Source: Actinomycetes bacterium (GTDB lineage Bacteria > Actinomycetota > Actinomycetes > Actinomycetales > Cellulomonadaceae). From it: a DNA stretch of 37,338 nt. Location: positions 1 through 37,338 of the forward strand of contig JAJYTJ010000020.1 of the NCBI GenBank assembly GCA_021793115.1, read 5' to 3'. The notes beneath the pieces are model-generated. The model searched no databases, was not told the origin of the DNA, and saw nothing but the letters and a program-made list of their open reading frames with translations. Below are positions 1 to 6,730 of the stretch, piece after piece; position 1 is the stretch's first letter; every line of letters begins with the position of its first letter. Made by a program: the position numbers and the translations under genes.

Positions 1-370
1 GGCCGGCGGCGCGCGGGGTGGCCGCGCGCGGGCTCGTCGTGCGGCCGGCCGTGGCCCGGCGCGCGGGGGCGGGGCTCGTGGCGGTCGCGACCGCCGGGCC
101 GGTCACGTCGAAGCCGCGACGGCGCAGCACGGCGGCGACCGCCGCCAGGTCGTCGTGGAACTCGTCGGACGTGGCGAGGCGGCCCGTGGCGAAGCGGTGC
201 GCCACCCCGAGGATCGCGGTCGAGTCGTAGCTGCGTCCCTCGTGGACCAGCTGCAGGTCCGGGACGGGGGTGAACCCGTAGACGCCGAGGAAGCTCTCGG
301 ACCCTCGCTCGTCGTGCTCCGCGATCGCCTGGAGGAGATGCTGCCGGGTCACTGCGGAGAAGGTTGCCAC
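1..370 (-). CDS. ScoMcrA-like N-terminal head-domain protein, partial (3' end outside window)
   Basis: An open frame begins with GTG at 370 on the minus strand and runs off the left edge, giving 123 residues without a stop. The N-terminal 90 or so residues read as the head domain seen at the N terminus of ScoMcrA-type HNH endonucleases: a helix around LLQAIAEHDERG, then FLGVYGF, then LVHEGRSYDSTAILGVAHRF followed by ATG, ending in RRRGFDV. After residue 95 the chain becomes an Ala/Pro/Arg/Thr-rich linker, so any nuclease or recognition domain would lie outside the window. ScoMcrA family enzymes are type IV restriction nucleases, some of which bind phosphorothioate or methylated DNA; whether this one does cannot be judged here. 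A TAGGCT hexamer ends seven bases upstream of the GTG, which fits a leaderless mRNA. The gene is divergent from the sulfur operon. Domain identity is from memory of the family pattern. Confidence 0.6.
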   Translation of the reverse strand, partial: MATFSAVTRQHLLQAIAEHDERGSESFLGVYGFTPVPDLQLVHEGRSYDSTAILGVAHRFATGRLATSDEFHDDLAAVAAVLRRRGFDVTGPAVATATSPAPARRATAGRTTSPRAATPRAAG

Positions 371-377
371 GCCGTCG

Positions 378-383
378 AGCCTA
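378..383 (-). promoter_or_regulatory. -10 element (TAGGCT), apparently leaderless
   Basis: Read on the minus strand, TAGGCT is followed by seven bases and then the GTG start at 370. This spacing puts the transcription start at or next to the start codon. No convincing -35 hexamer is visible, which is common for actinobacterial promoters. Confidence 0.45.
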
Positions 384-414
384 CGTCGCCCGCCACCCGT
401 CCTCGTCCGGCGGG

Positions 415-523
415 TACCCCGGGGGGTTCGCGGGGCGGCGGTGCCCGGTCGGGCGCCGGCTGGCGTCGACGCGCGACGCCGACGCCCTGACCGGCAGGAA
501 TACCCCCGGCGGGTACCGGGGGT
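415..523. promoter_or_regulatory. Cluster of degenerate CsoR/CstR-type boxes
   Basis: Three imperfect copies of TACCCCNNGGGGTA lie in the divergent gap. TACCCCGGGGGGTT at 415-428 differs from the consensus at one fixed position. TACCCCCGGCGGGTA at 501-515 has a three-base centre and one mismatch. TACCGGGGGT at 514-523 is a half-site. They lie upstream of the perfect box at 550-563 and could help a tetrameric CsoR-family repressor bind cooperatively. Because C and G runs are common in this genome, single weak boxes could be chance; the clustering is what makes them notable. Confidence 0.4.
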
Positions 524-538
524 GGTATATGTGACAAA

Positions 539-567
539 TTGCACAGACGTACCCCCGGGGGTAAGGA
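539..567 (+). promoter_or_regulatory. Putative tusA operon promoter
   Basis: TTGCAC at 539-544 and TAAGGA at 562-567 are separated by 17 bases and could be the -35 and -10 elements of a promoter for the sulfur operon. A perfect 14-base palindrome occupies the spacer, a typical repressor operator position. The resulting leader to the tusA start at 744 would be about 170 bases long. An alternative -10, TATATG at 526-531, has no good -35 partner. Confidence 0.45.
550..563. promoter_or_regulatory. Palindromic operator TACCCCCGGGGGTA (CsoR/CstR type)
   Basis: This is a perfect 14-base inverted repeat located between the putative -35 and -10 of the tusA promoter. It shares the pattern TACCCCNNGGGGTA with the palindrome in front of the rhodanese gene at 7934-7951, next to a CsoR-family repressor gene. 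GC-rich inverted repeats of this kind are the known operator style of CsoR/CstR proteins. That the local repressor binds here is inferred from motif sharing and neighbourhood. Confidence 0.6.
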
Positions 568-625
568 CCAAGGGCCCGAGCCGACGCCCGACCGCTGGCC
601 GAGATTGGGGTGCGGCGAGTTGCAC

Positions 626-641
626 GGGTCGTCGACGACCC
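626..641. promoter_or_regulatory. 16-base perfect palindrome in the tusA leader
   Basis: GGGTCGTCGACGACCC is a perfect inverted repeat about 100 bases upstream of the tusA start, inside the predicted leader. It has no unpaired loop, so it looks more like a binding site for a dimeric protein than a terminator. No second copy was noticed in the window. The rest of the leader from 568 to 736 shows no recognisable riboswitch or credible small gene. Confidence 0.3.
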
Positions 642-743
642 TCGGCGGCACGCCGTGACGGGCGCGGCAGGGATGTCGGCCGGGCCCGCCCCCGAGCCGA
701 CCGGGGTCCGGTGGGGCGGCCCGGTTCTGAACGAGGAGAAGCG

Positions 744-1007
744 ATGAGCGAGCAGACCGAAGAGCTCAAGGCCCTGACGGGCACCACCACGGTGGTCGAC
801 GCCCGGGGCACGTCGTGCCCGGGGCCGATCCTGGCGGCCAAGAAGGCCATCGGCAGCGTGCCGGTGGGCGGCGTGATGGAGGTCCTCGCCACGGACTCCG
901 GCACGCTCAAGGACCTGCCGGCGTGGGCGAAGAAGATGGGCCACGACTTCCTGGGGCACTACGAGGACTCCGGCTACCTGCGGCTGTTCCTCAAGAAGCT
1001 GAAGTGA
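744..1007 (+). CDS. tusA: TusA/SirA/YedF-family sulfur carrier protein
   Basis: This 87-residue protein is the size of a TusA-family sulfur carrier. The signature is VVDARGTSCPGP, with the sulfur-accepting Cys25 in the Cys-Pro-Gly-Pro motif at the start of the first helix. The rest has the expected two-layer pattern (GGVMEVLATDSGTLKDL, then AWAKKMGH). Such proteins hold sulfur as a persulfide on the cysteine and hand it to partners. It begins with ATG behind a GAGGAG ribosome site and opens a tightly packed operon with DsrE, MvhD and Hdr/Qmo-like genes. That partnership suggests sulfane-sulfur delivery to the electron-transfer complex rather than tRNA thiolation; no other tus or mnmA gene is nearby. 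The symbol denotes the family, not proven orthology to Escherichia coli TusA. Confidence 0.9.
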   Translation: MSEQTEELKALTGTTTVVDARGTSCPGPILAAKKAIGSVPVGGVMEVLATDSGTLKDLPAWAKKMGHDFLGHYEDSGYLRLFLKKLK

Positions 1008-1011
1008 CCAG

Positions 1012-1443
1012 GTGAGCGACCACGGCGGCTCCGGCGAGCCGACGCCGCAGATCCTGGTGTTCTCCACGAACAACATCTCCGACCCGGGCATCGACCTCGC
1101 GGGGAGCCGGCACCTGCACTACCCGGCCACCGTCTCGGTGCTCGCGATGCCGTGCTCGAGCGGGATCAAGCCCGCGTGGATCCTGCACGCGCTGCGCAAC
1201 GGCCAGGACGGGGTGTTCATCGCGTCCGACGGCGAGGAGTGCGCCTACCTGCCGGACTGCGCCGAACGTACGGCGCACCTGGTCACCGTGACGCAGGGGC
1301 TCATGGCCGAGGAGGGCCTGGAGCCCCAGCGGCTCAAGATGGCCGCGGTCTGCTCGGTGTGCGCCGAGCCGTTCGCGAAGTACATGCGAGAGTTCGCCGC
1401 CGCGCTCAGCGCCCTCGGGCCCCGGCCCGTGACGGCCGGCTGA
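1012..1443 (+). CDS. MvhD/FlpD-family iron-sulfur electron-transfer subunit
   Basis: The 143-residue product matches the MvhD/FlpD (methyl-viologen-reducing hydrogenase delta) family, which passes electrons between a donor and an HdrA-type flavoprotein. Visible family traits are ILVFSTNNISDPGIDLAGS, LHYPATVSVLAMPCSSGIKPAWIL, GQDGVFIASDGEEC and the C-terminal AAVCSVCAEPF. Cysteines are at about 48, 77, 83, 114 and 117. The N-terminal cysteine-rich segment usual in the family (the FCCNWC-like stretch) is replaced by FSTNNI, so cluster ligation may differ. Translation starts at GTG four bases after the tusA stop, suggesting coupling. In QmoB of sulfate reducers an MvhD domain is fused to the HdrA-like part; here it is a separate gene. 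Confidence 0.8.
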   Translation: MSDHGGSGEPTPQILVFSTNNISDPGIDLAGSRHLHYPATVSVLAMPCSSGIKPAWILHALRNGQDGVFIASDGEECAYLPDCAERTAHLVTVTQGLMAEEGLEPQRLKMAAVCSVCAEPFAKYMREFAAALSALGPRPVTAG

Positions 1444-1478
1444 GCGCACGGACCCGTCCAACGAAGGAGCACGGCGAC

Positions 1479-1952
1479 GTGAGCAGGAAGACGATCATTC
1501 TGTTCAGCGGTGAGTTCGACAAGGTCATGGCCGCGTTCGTCATCGCGAACGGCGCGGCGGCCATGGACGACGAGGTCACCATGTTCTTCACCTTCTGGGG
1601 GCTGAACGCGCTGCGCAAGGACGCGCCCGTGCCGACGTCCGGCAAGTCCATCCTGCAGAAGATGTTCGGCGCGATGATGCCGCGCGGCCCGAAGAAGCTC
1701 GCGCTGTCGCACATGAACTTCGCCGGCGTCGGGCCCAAGCTCATGGCCAAGGCGATGCGCGACGAGAACGTCATGTCGCTGCCGGAGCTCATCGCGACCG
1801 CGCGCGAGCAGGGCATCAAGTTCGTCGCCTGCACCATGTCGATGGACGTCATGGGCCTGCACAAGGAAGAGCTGCTCGACGGGATCGAGTACGCCGGCGT
1901 GGCGTCCTACCTCGGCGACGCCGACGAGTCGAACGTCAACCTCTTCATCTGA
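1479..1952 (+). CDS. DsrE-family sulfurtransferase-like protein
   Basis: The 157-residue protein opens with KTIILFSGEFDKVMAAFVIANGAAA, the DsrE/F-like Rossmann pattern, followed by DEVTMFFTFWGLNAL. Near the C terminus is the segment KFVACTMSMDVMG, whose Cys118 is the likely persulfide-carrying residue. This resembles DsrE2-type proteins, often encoded beside tusA and rhodanese genes. DsrE-family proteins shuttle sulfane sulfur between carriers. The Met- and Gly-rich middle (residues 60-95) may be membrane-associated or flexible; no clear transmembrane helix is certain. The start is GTG at 1479 behind a GAAGGAG ribosome site; an upstream extension would run into the preceding gene and has no family similarity. 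Confidence 0.85.
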   Translation: MSRKTIILFSGEFDKVMAAFVIANGAAAMDDEVTMFFTFWGLNALRKDAPVPTSGKSILQKMFGAMMPRGPKKLALSHMNFAGVGPKLMAKAMRDENVMSLPELIATAREQGIKFVACTMSMDVMGLHKEELLDGIEYAGVASYLGDADESNVNLFI

Positions 1953-2000
1953 GCTGTGACCCGCGCGGCCGGAGCGCCGTGCGCGAGACGGGAGTCATCC

Positions 2001-4742
2001 GTGGACTACGACGTCCTGGTGGTCGGCAGCGGGATCGGCGGCATGGAGTCGTCGATCAAGCTCGGCGACATGGGCTACAAGGTGCTGCTCGTCGAGAAGG
2101 AGGCGAGCGTCGGCGGCCGGATGATCCTGCTGTCCAAGGTCTTCCCCACGCTGGACTGCGCCAGCTGCATCTCGGGCCCGAAGATGTCGTCGACGATCAA
2201 CCACCCCAACATCACCACGAAGACGTACTCCGAGGTGAGCGGGATCCGGCGCGACGCCGAGGGCAGGTTCCACGCGACGGTGCGCGAGAAGCCGACCTTC
2301 GTCGACTGGGCGGCCTGCACGGGGTGCAGCGACTGCCAGACCGCCTGCACCGTGGCCGTGCCCGACCAGTTCAACGCCGACCTCGTCGCGCGCCGCGCCG
2401 CGTACATCGCGTTCCCGCAGGCCGTGCCGAAGAAGGCCGTGCTCGAGCGGGCGGGCACGTCGCCGTGCATCGGCGCCTGCCCCGCGGGCATCAAGGCGCA
2501 CGGCTACGTCTCGCTCGTCCGCAACGGGAAGGACGAGGAGGCGTTCAACCTCGTGCTGGAGGCCACGCCCCTGGTCGGCACCCTCGGGCGGGCCTGCTAC
2601 GCGCCGTGCGAGTCGGAGTGCACCCGCACCAAGCTCGAGGGCCCGGTCCCGATCCGCCTCATCAAGCGGTTCGCGGCGGACCGGCACTACGCCGCGAAGG
2701 GCGCCGTCCCGAGCGCTCCCGTGGTCGAGGTCGCCGAGCCGAACGGCCGCCGGGTCGCGGTCGTCGGCTCCGGTCCCGCGGGCCTGACCGCCGCCTGGCA
2801 GCTGGCGCGCCTCGGGTACGCGGTGAAGGTGCTGGAGAAGCGTTCGCAGCCCGGGGGCTACCTGCGGCACGCGATCCCCGCCTACCGGCTGCCGCACGAG
2901 GTGGTCGACGCCGACATCGCGAACCTGACGTCGCTCGGCGTCGAGATCGAGTGCGACGCGGCCGTCACCGACCTGGTCGCGCTCAAGGAGGAGGGCGGCT
3001 ACGACGCGGTCGTCGTGGCCACCGGCACCCAGCAGGCCACCCGGATGGGCGTCCCGAACGAGGACGCGGCCGGCTCCGTGACGGGGCTGGACTTCCTGGC
3101 CGACGTGGCCAACGGCCACGCCCCCGACCTCACCGGCAAGCGCGTGGTCGTCGTCGGAGGCGGGAACGTCGCGATGGACGCCGCGCGGGTCTCGCTGCGG
3201 CTCGGCGCCGCCGAGGCGAAGGTGGTCTACCGGCGCACACGTGACGAGATGCCGGCGCACCACGTCGAGGCCGACGACGCGCAGGCCGAGGGTGCGGTGT
3301 TCGAGTTCCTCGTCACCCCGCTCGAGGTGCTCGCGACCGACGGTCGGGTGACCGGCCTCACGCTGCAGCGGATGCGGCTGGGCGAGCCGGACGCCTCCGG
3401 CCGGCGCAGCCCCGAGCCGGTGCCCGGCGCGACCAGCACGGTGGCGTGCGACGTGGTCATCTCCACCATCGGGATGAGCCCGGACGCCAGTCTGTACGAG
3501 GGTGTGGTGCCGGTTGGTCGTGGCCAGCGGATCGCGGTCGACCCGCGGACCCTGCAGACCGAGCTGCCCTACCTCTTCGCCGCCGGCGACGTGACCGCGG
3601 GCGCCACCGACATCACCCGGGCGATCGGCTCGGGCCGACGGGCCGCGCACATGCTCGACCGGTGGCTCACCGGCCGGTCGCTCGACGGCTTCACCGTCCT
3701 GGACGGCCGGCTCGACACCGTCACGCACGACCAGGTGCTCTCGCGGCAGACCGCCTACGGGCACCGCAACCCGGTGAAGGGCCAGGCCGACCTGCGGCCG
3801 ATGCCGCGGACGTTCGACGAGGTCGAGGCCCCGCTGGCGGAGTCCGAGGCCCGCTCGGGGGCGGGCAGCTGCCTGGACTGCGGCGTGTGCTCGGAGTGCC
3901 AGGAGTGCGTGCACGCCTGCCCGGCGGATGCGATCCGGATGGACCAGCGAGAGAAGGTCTCGGAGGTGACGGTCGGCGCGGTCGTCGTCTCCACCGGCTA
4001 CAAGCTGTTCGCCGCCGACGCGAAACCCGAGTACGGCTGGGGCCGGTACCCCAACGTCATCACCGGCATGCAGATGGACCGGCTGCTGGCGCCGACGCGC
4101 CCCTACAACACGGTGCTGCGCCCGGGTGACGGGAAGGTGCCGGAGCGGATCGCCTACATCTCGTGCACCGGCTCGCGCGACAAGCAGGTCGGCAACCCCC
4201 TGTGCTCGAAGGTCTGCTGCATGTACTCGATCAAGCAGAACCAGCTCATCATGGGCGCCCTGCCGCTGGCCGACGTGACCATGCACTACATGGACATGCG
4301 GGCCGCCGGCAAGCGGTACGACGAGTTCTACGAGCAGGCCAAGGACATGGGCGCCCAGTACGTCCGCGGCCGCGTGGCGGGCATCACCGAGAAGGACAAC
4401 GGCGACCTGGTGCTGCGCTACGAGGACACCGAGGGCACGGGCGAGATCGTCGAGGCGGAGTACGACCTGGTGGTGCTGGCGGTGGGCATCCAGCCGAACC
4501 GCGACGTCGAGCGGCTGTTCGGCGACGAGCGCCTGGGCCAGGACGAGTTCTTCTACGTGGCCGAACCGAACGACGAGCTCGACCCCGGCGTCACCGACAT
4601 CCCGGGCGTGTTCGTGGCGGGCACGGCGGCTGGTGCGAAGGACATCGTCGACTCGATCGTCCACGCCGGGGCGGCGGTCGCTCAGGTGGCGGCCCACCTC
4701 GAGCGGGCGAAGGTCGCGAGCGCGGCGGAGGTGCTGGCATGA
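2001..4742 (+). CDS. HdrA-like flavoprotein with inserted GltD/NfnB-type NAD(P)H module
   Basis: The protein has 913 residues, far longer than the roughly 400 of a QmoA. It begins like HdrA/QmoA with a dinucleotide fold (GSGIGG, residues 9-14), then CASC near residue 53 and a cysteine cluster CTGCSDCQTAC near 106. From about 155 to 600 it reads as the small subunit of glutamate synthase or NfnB: CIGACPAGIKAHGY, CYAPCESEC, a second FAD fold (GSGPAGLTAAWQLARLGYAV, near 254) and an NAD(P)H fold (VVVVGGGNVAMDAARV, near 383). A Cys-rich segment CLDCGVCSECQECVHACP follows near 624, and the HdrA C-terminal half returns with YISCTGSRD and CSKVCCMYSIKQ. This architecture could pass electrons between NAD(P)H and the Qmo-like complex, possibly by bifurcation (inference). 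I chose GTG 2001 because GGGAG lies six bases upstream and the Rossmann strand starts at once; GTG 1956 would add 15 unconserved residues. The stop overlaps the next start (ATGA). Confidence 0.85.
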   Translation: MDYDVLVVGSGIGGMESSIKLGDMGYKVLLVEKEASVGGRMILLSKVFPTLDCASCISGPKMSSTINHPNITTKTYSEVSGIRRDAEGRFHATVREKPTFVDWAACTGCSDCQTACTVAVPDQFNADLVARRAAYIAFPQAVPKKAVLERAGTSPCIGACPAGIKAHGYVSLVRNGKDEEAFNLVLEATPLVGTLGRACYAPCESECTRTKLEGPVPIRLIKRFAADRHYAAKGAVPSAPVVEVAEPNGRRVAVVGSGPAGLTAAWQLARLGYAVKVLEKRSQPGGYLRHAIPAYRLPHEVVDADIANLTSLGVEIECDAAVTDLVALKEEGGYDAVVVATGTQQATRMGVPNEDAAGSVTGLDFLADVANGHAPDLTGKRVVVVGGGNVAMDAARVSLRLGAAEAKVVYRRTRDEMPAHHVEADDAQAEGAVFEFLVTPLEVLATDGRVTGLTLQRMRLGEPDASGRRSPEPVPGATSTVACDVVISTIGMSPDASLYEGVVPVGRGQRIAVDPRTLQTELPYLFAAGDVTAGATDITRAIGSGRRAAHMLDRWLTGRSLDGFTVLDGRLDTVTHDQVLSRQTAYGHRNPVKGQADLRPMPRTFDEVEAPLAESEARSGAGSCLDCGVCSECQECVHACPADAIRMDQREKVSEVTVGAVVVSTGYKLFAADAKPEYGWGRYPNVITGMQMDRLLAPTRPYNTVLRPGDGKVPERIAYISCTGSRDKQVGNPLCSKVCCMYSIKQNQLIMGALPLADVTMHYMDMRAAGKRYDEFYEQAKDMGAQYVRGRVAGITEKDNGDLVLRYEDTEGTGEIVEAEYDLVVLAVGIQPNRDVERLFGDERLGQDEFFYVAEPNDELDPGVTDIPGVFVAGTAAGAKDIVDSIVHAGAAVAQVAAHLERAKVASAAEVLA

Positions 4743-6487
4743 GCGAGGACCAGACCGCAGGGCGCCGGATCGGCGTGTACATCTGCCACTGCGGCGGCAA
4801 CATCTCCGACTACGTCGACGTCGCGCGGGTGCGCGAGGCGGTCGCCGACGACCCGGACGTCGTGGTGGCCGAGACGACGCTGTTCGCGTGCGCGGACGGG
4901 CAGCAGCACACGATGGTGCGCGACATCCAGGACCAGCACCTGGACGGGCTCGTCGTCGCGTCCTGCTCGCCGAAGCTGCACACCACGACGTTCCGCGGCG
5001 TGTCGCGGCGGGCCGACCTCAACCCGTACGCATACACCCAGGTGAACATCCGCGAGCAGGACTCGTGGGCGCACACCGACGACCACGAGGGGGCCACCGC
5101 CCGGGCGATCGCCCTGGTCAAGGCGGGTATCGCGAAGACGCGCCTGTCCACCCCGCTGCACCCGCTCCGGGTGGAGACGGTGCCGGCCACCATGGTGGTG
5201 GGCGGTGGCGTGACCGGGCTGCGGACGGCGATCGGCCTGGCCGACATCGGGCTGTCGGTCGTCGTCGTCGAGCGCGAGGCCGAGCTCGGCGGCTGGCTCG
5301 GCCGCCTCGGACCGACGTTCCCGCACGACACCCCGGGACGGGACCAGATCGCCGCCCTGGTCGCCCAGGTCGCGCAGCGGCCGATGATCACCGTGCTGAC
5401 CAACGCCGAGCTGGTGGGCAAGACGGGCTCCTTCGGCAACTACACGGCCAAGGTGCACGTGCGCGGCGGGACCACCGACGAGCTGCGCCAGTTCCAGGTC
5501 GGCACGTTCGTCATCGCGACCGGGGCCGACGTGTACAGCCCCGAGGTCGGCGAGCTGGGGTACGGCATCGACGGCGTCGTCACGCTGCACGAGTTCGGGA
5601 CGCTGGTCGACGAGGCCACGGGAGGCGCCCTCACCTGGCGCGGCCGTCGGGTCCGCTCGGTCGCCTACGTGTACTGCGTCGGCAACCGGCAGCCGGAGGG
5701 CAACGCGTACTGCTCCAAGTTCTGCTGCGCCGCCACGGTCCACGCGTCGATCAAGGTCTCGCGCCTGGACCCGTCGATCCGGCAGTTCCACCTGCACCGG
5801 GACGTGCGGGCGTACGGGCGGTACGAGCTGTTGTACACGGAGTCGCGCGAGCGCGGCTCGGTGTACCTGCGGTACCCGGACGACGCGCCGCCCGCCGTCG
5901 AGCAGACGCCCGACGGCCGCCTCGCGGTCACGCTGGTCGACGCCCTGACCGGGCCGGACGAGGTGACCGTGCCGGTGGACCTCGTCGTGCTGGTCACCGG
6001 CATGGTGCCGCGGGAGAACGAGGCGCTCACGTCGCTGCTCAAGCTGCCCACCGGGGACGACGGGTTCTACAACGAGATCCACCCCAAGCTGCGGCCGGTG
6101 GAGACCGTGGTGGACGGCGTGATGATCGCCGGCGCGTGCCAGGGGCCCAAGCCGGCGAGCGAGGCGGTCGGCGGCGGCCTGGCGGCGGTGACCCAGAGCG
6201 CGGGCATCCTCAAGCGCGGCTTCGCCGAGCTCGACCCGCTGGTCGCCACGGTCCACGAGGCGGCCTGCACCGGGTGCGGCGCCTGCCTGACCACCTGCCC
6301 GTACGACGCGATCTCGTCGTACGCGTGCGACACCGGGCAGAAGGCGCTCGTCAGCGCCGCGAACTGCAAGGGCTGCGGCGGCTGCGTGCCGGTCTGCCCG
6401 GAGGATGCGATCGATCTGCTGGGGTACACGTCCGCGCAGATGCTCGCGGCGATCGACGGTCTGGCGACGAGGGAGCCGGTGGCATGA
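4739..6487 (+). CDS. HdrA/QmoA-like FAD iron-sulfur subunit
   Basis: This 582-residue protein has full HdrA layout. The N terminus carries VYICHCGGNISDYVD with Cys16 and Cys18, then FACADGQQHTM and VVASCSPKLHTTTFR. An FAD-binding fold GGGVTGLRTAIGLADIGL begins near residue 154. Further conserved HdrA cysteines occur in YCVGNRQPEGNAYCSKFCC. Two C-terminal ferredoxin clusters are CTGCGACLTTCP (near 509) and CKGCGGCVPVCP (near 542). HdrA-type proteins are the flavin hub of heterodisulfide reductase and Qmo complexes. The gene overlaps both neighbours by ATGA, so translation is probably coupled to the HdrA-GltD fusion and to the small downstream gene. Having two HdrA-like subunits and a QmoC-like partner parallels QmoA/QmoB/QmoC. 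No HdrB (CCG-domain) gene is present. Confidence 0.88.
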   Translation: MSEDQTAGRRIGVYICHCGGNISDYVDVARVREAVADDPDVVVAETTLFACADGQQHTMVRDIQDQHLDGLVVASCSPKLHTTTFRGVSRRADLNPYAYTQVNIREQDSWAHTDDHEGATARAIALVKAGIAKTRLSTPLHPLRVETVPATMVVGGGVTGLRTAIGLADIGLSVVVVEREAELGGWLGRLGPTFPHDTPGRDQIAALVAQVAQRPMITVLTNAELVGKTGSFGNYTAKVHVRGGTTDELRQFQVGTFVIATGADVYSPEVGELGYGIDGVVTLHEFGTLVDEATGGALTWRGRRVRSVAYVYCVGNRQPEGNAYCSKFCCAATVHASIKVSRLDPSIRQFHLHRDVRAYGRYELLYTESRERGSVYLRYPDDAPPAVEQTPDGRLAVTLVDALTGPDEVTVPVDLVVLVTGMVPRENEALTSLLKLPTGDDGFYNEIHPKLRPVETVVDGVMIAGACQGPKPASEAVGGGLAAVTQSAGILKRGFAELDPLVATVHEAACTGCGACLTTCPYDAISSYACDTGQKALVSAANCKGCGGCVPVCPEDAIDLLGYTSAQMLAAIDGLATREPVA

Positions 6488-6729
6488 GCACGCACACGTT
6501 GCGGGACCCGCGCGAGGTGATCCGCGAGGAGATGAGCATGCACGCCGTCATCCGGGCGGCGCTGGCCGACGGCCCGCTCACGGTGCCGCAGATCGCCGAG
6601 GCGATCGGGCGCCCGGCCGAGGAGGTCGTCTACTGGGTGATGGGCATGCGTCGCTACGGCCACCTGGCCGAGCTGCCCGACGACGAGGACGGCTGGTTCC
6701 CCTACGCCCTGACGACCACAGGAGCCTGA
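6484..6729 (+). CDS. Small putative winged-helix protein in the Qmo-like operon
   Basis: The 81-residue product contains a plausible winged-helix core: AVIRAALADGPLTVPQIAEAIGRPAEEVVYWVMGMRRYGHLAEL, with a turn typical of helix-turn-helix (LTVPQIAEAIGRP) and an acidic wing DDEDGWFPY. It has no cysteines, no signal peptide and no membrane segment. ATG overlaps the stop of the HdrA gene, and the next gene starts two bases after its stop, so it is locked inside the operon and presumably needed in a fixed ratio with the complex. It could be a small regulator, or a DNA-free winged-helix subunit that binds the complex. I do not recognise a named family and assign no function. Confidence 0.75.
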   Translation: MSTHTLRDPREVIREEMSMHAVIRAALADGPLTVPQIAEAIGRPAEEVVYWVMGMRRYGHLAELPDDEDGWFPYALTTTGA

Positions 6730-6730
6730 C

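Noticed and set aside
1956..2000. Upstream GTG start for the HdrA-GltD protein
   Set aside because: It adds 15 residues without similarity, with no ribosome site, whereas GTG 2001 has GGGAG at good spacing directly before the Rossmann strand.
1995..4697. A 900-codon open frame on the minus strand opposite the HdrA-GltD gene
   Set aside because: It is the antisense frame of a GC-rich gene; its product is Arg/His/Val-rich with no domain pattern, while the plus strand shows clear conserved motifs.
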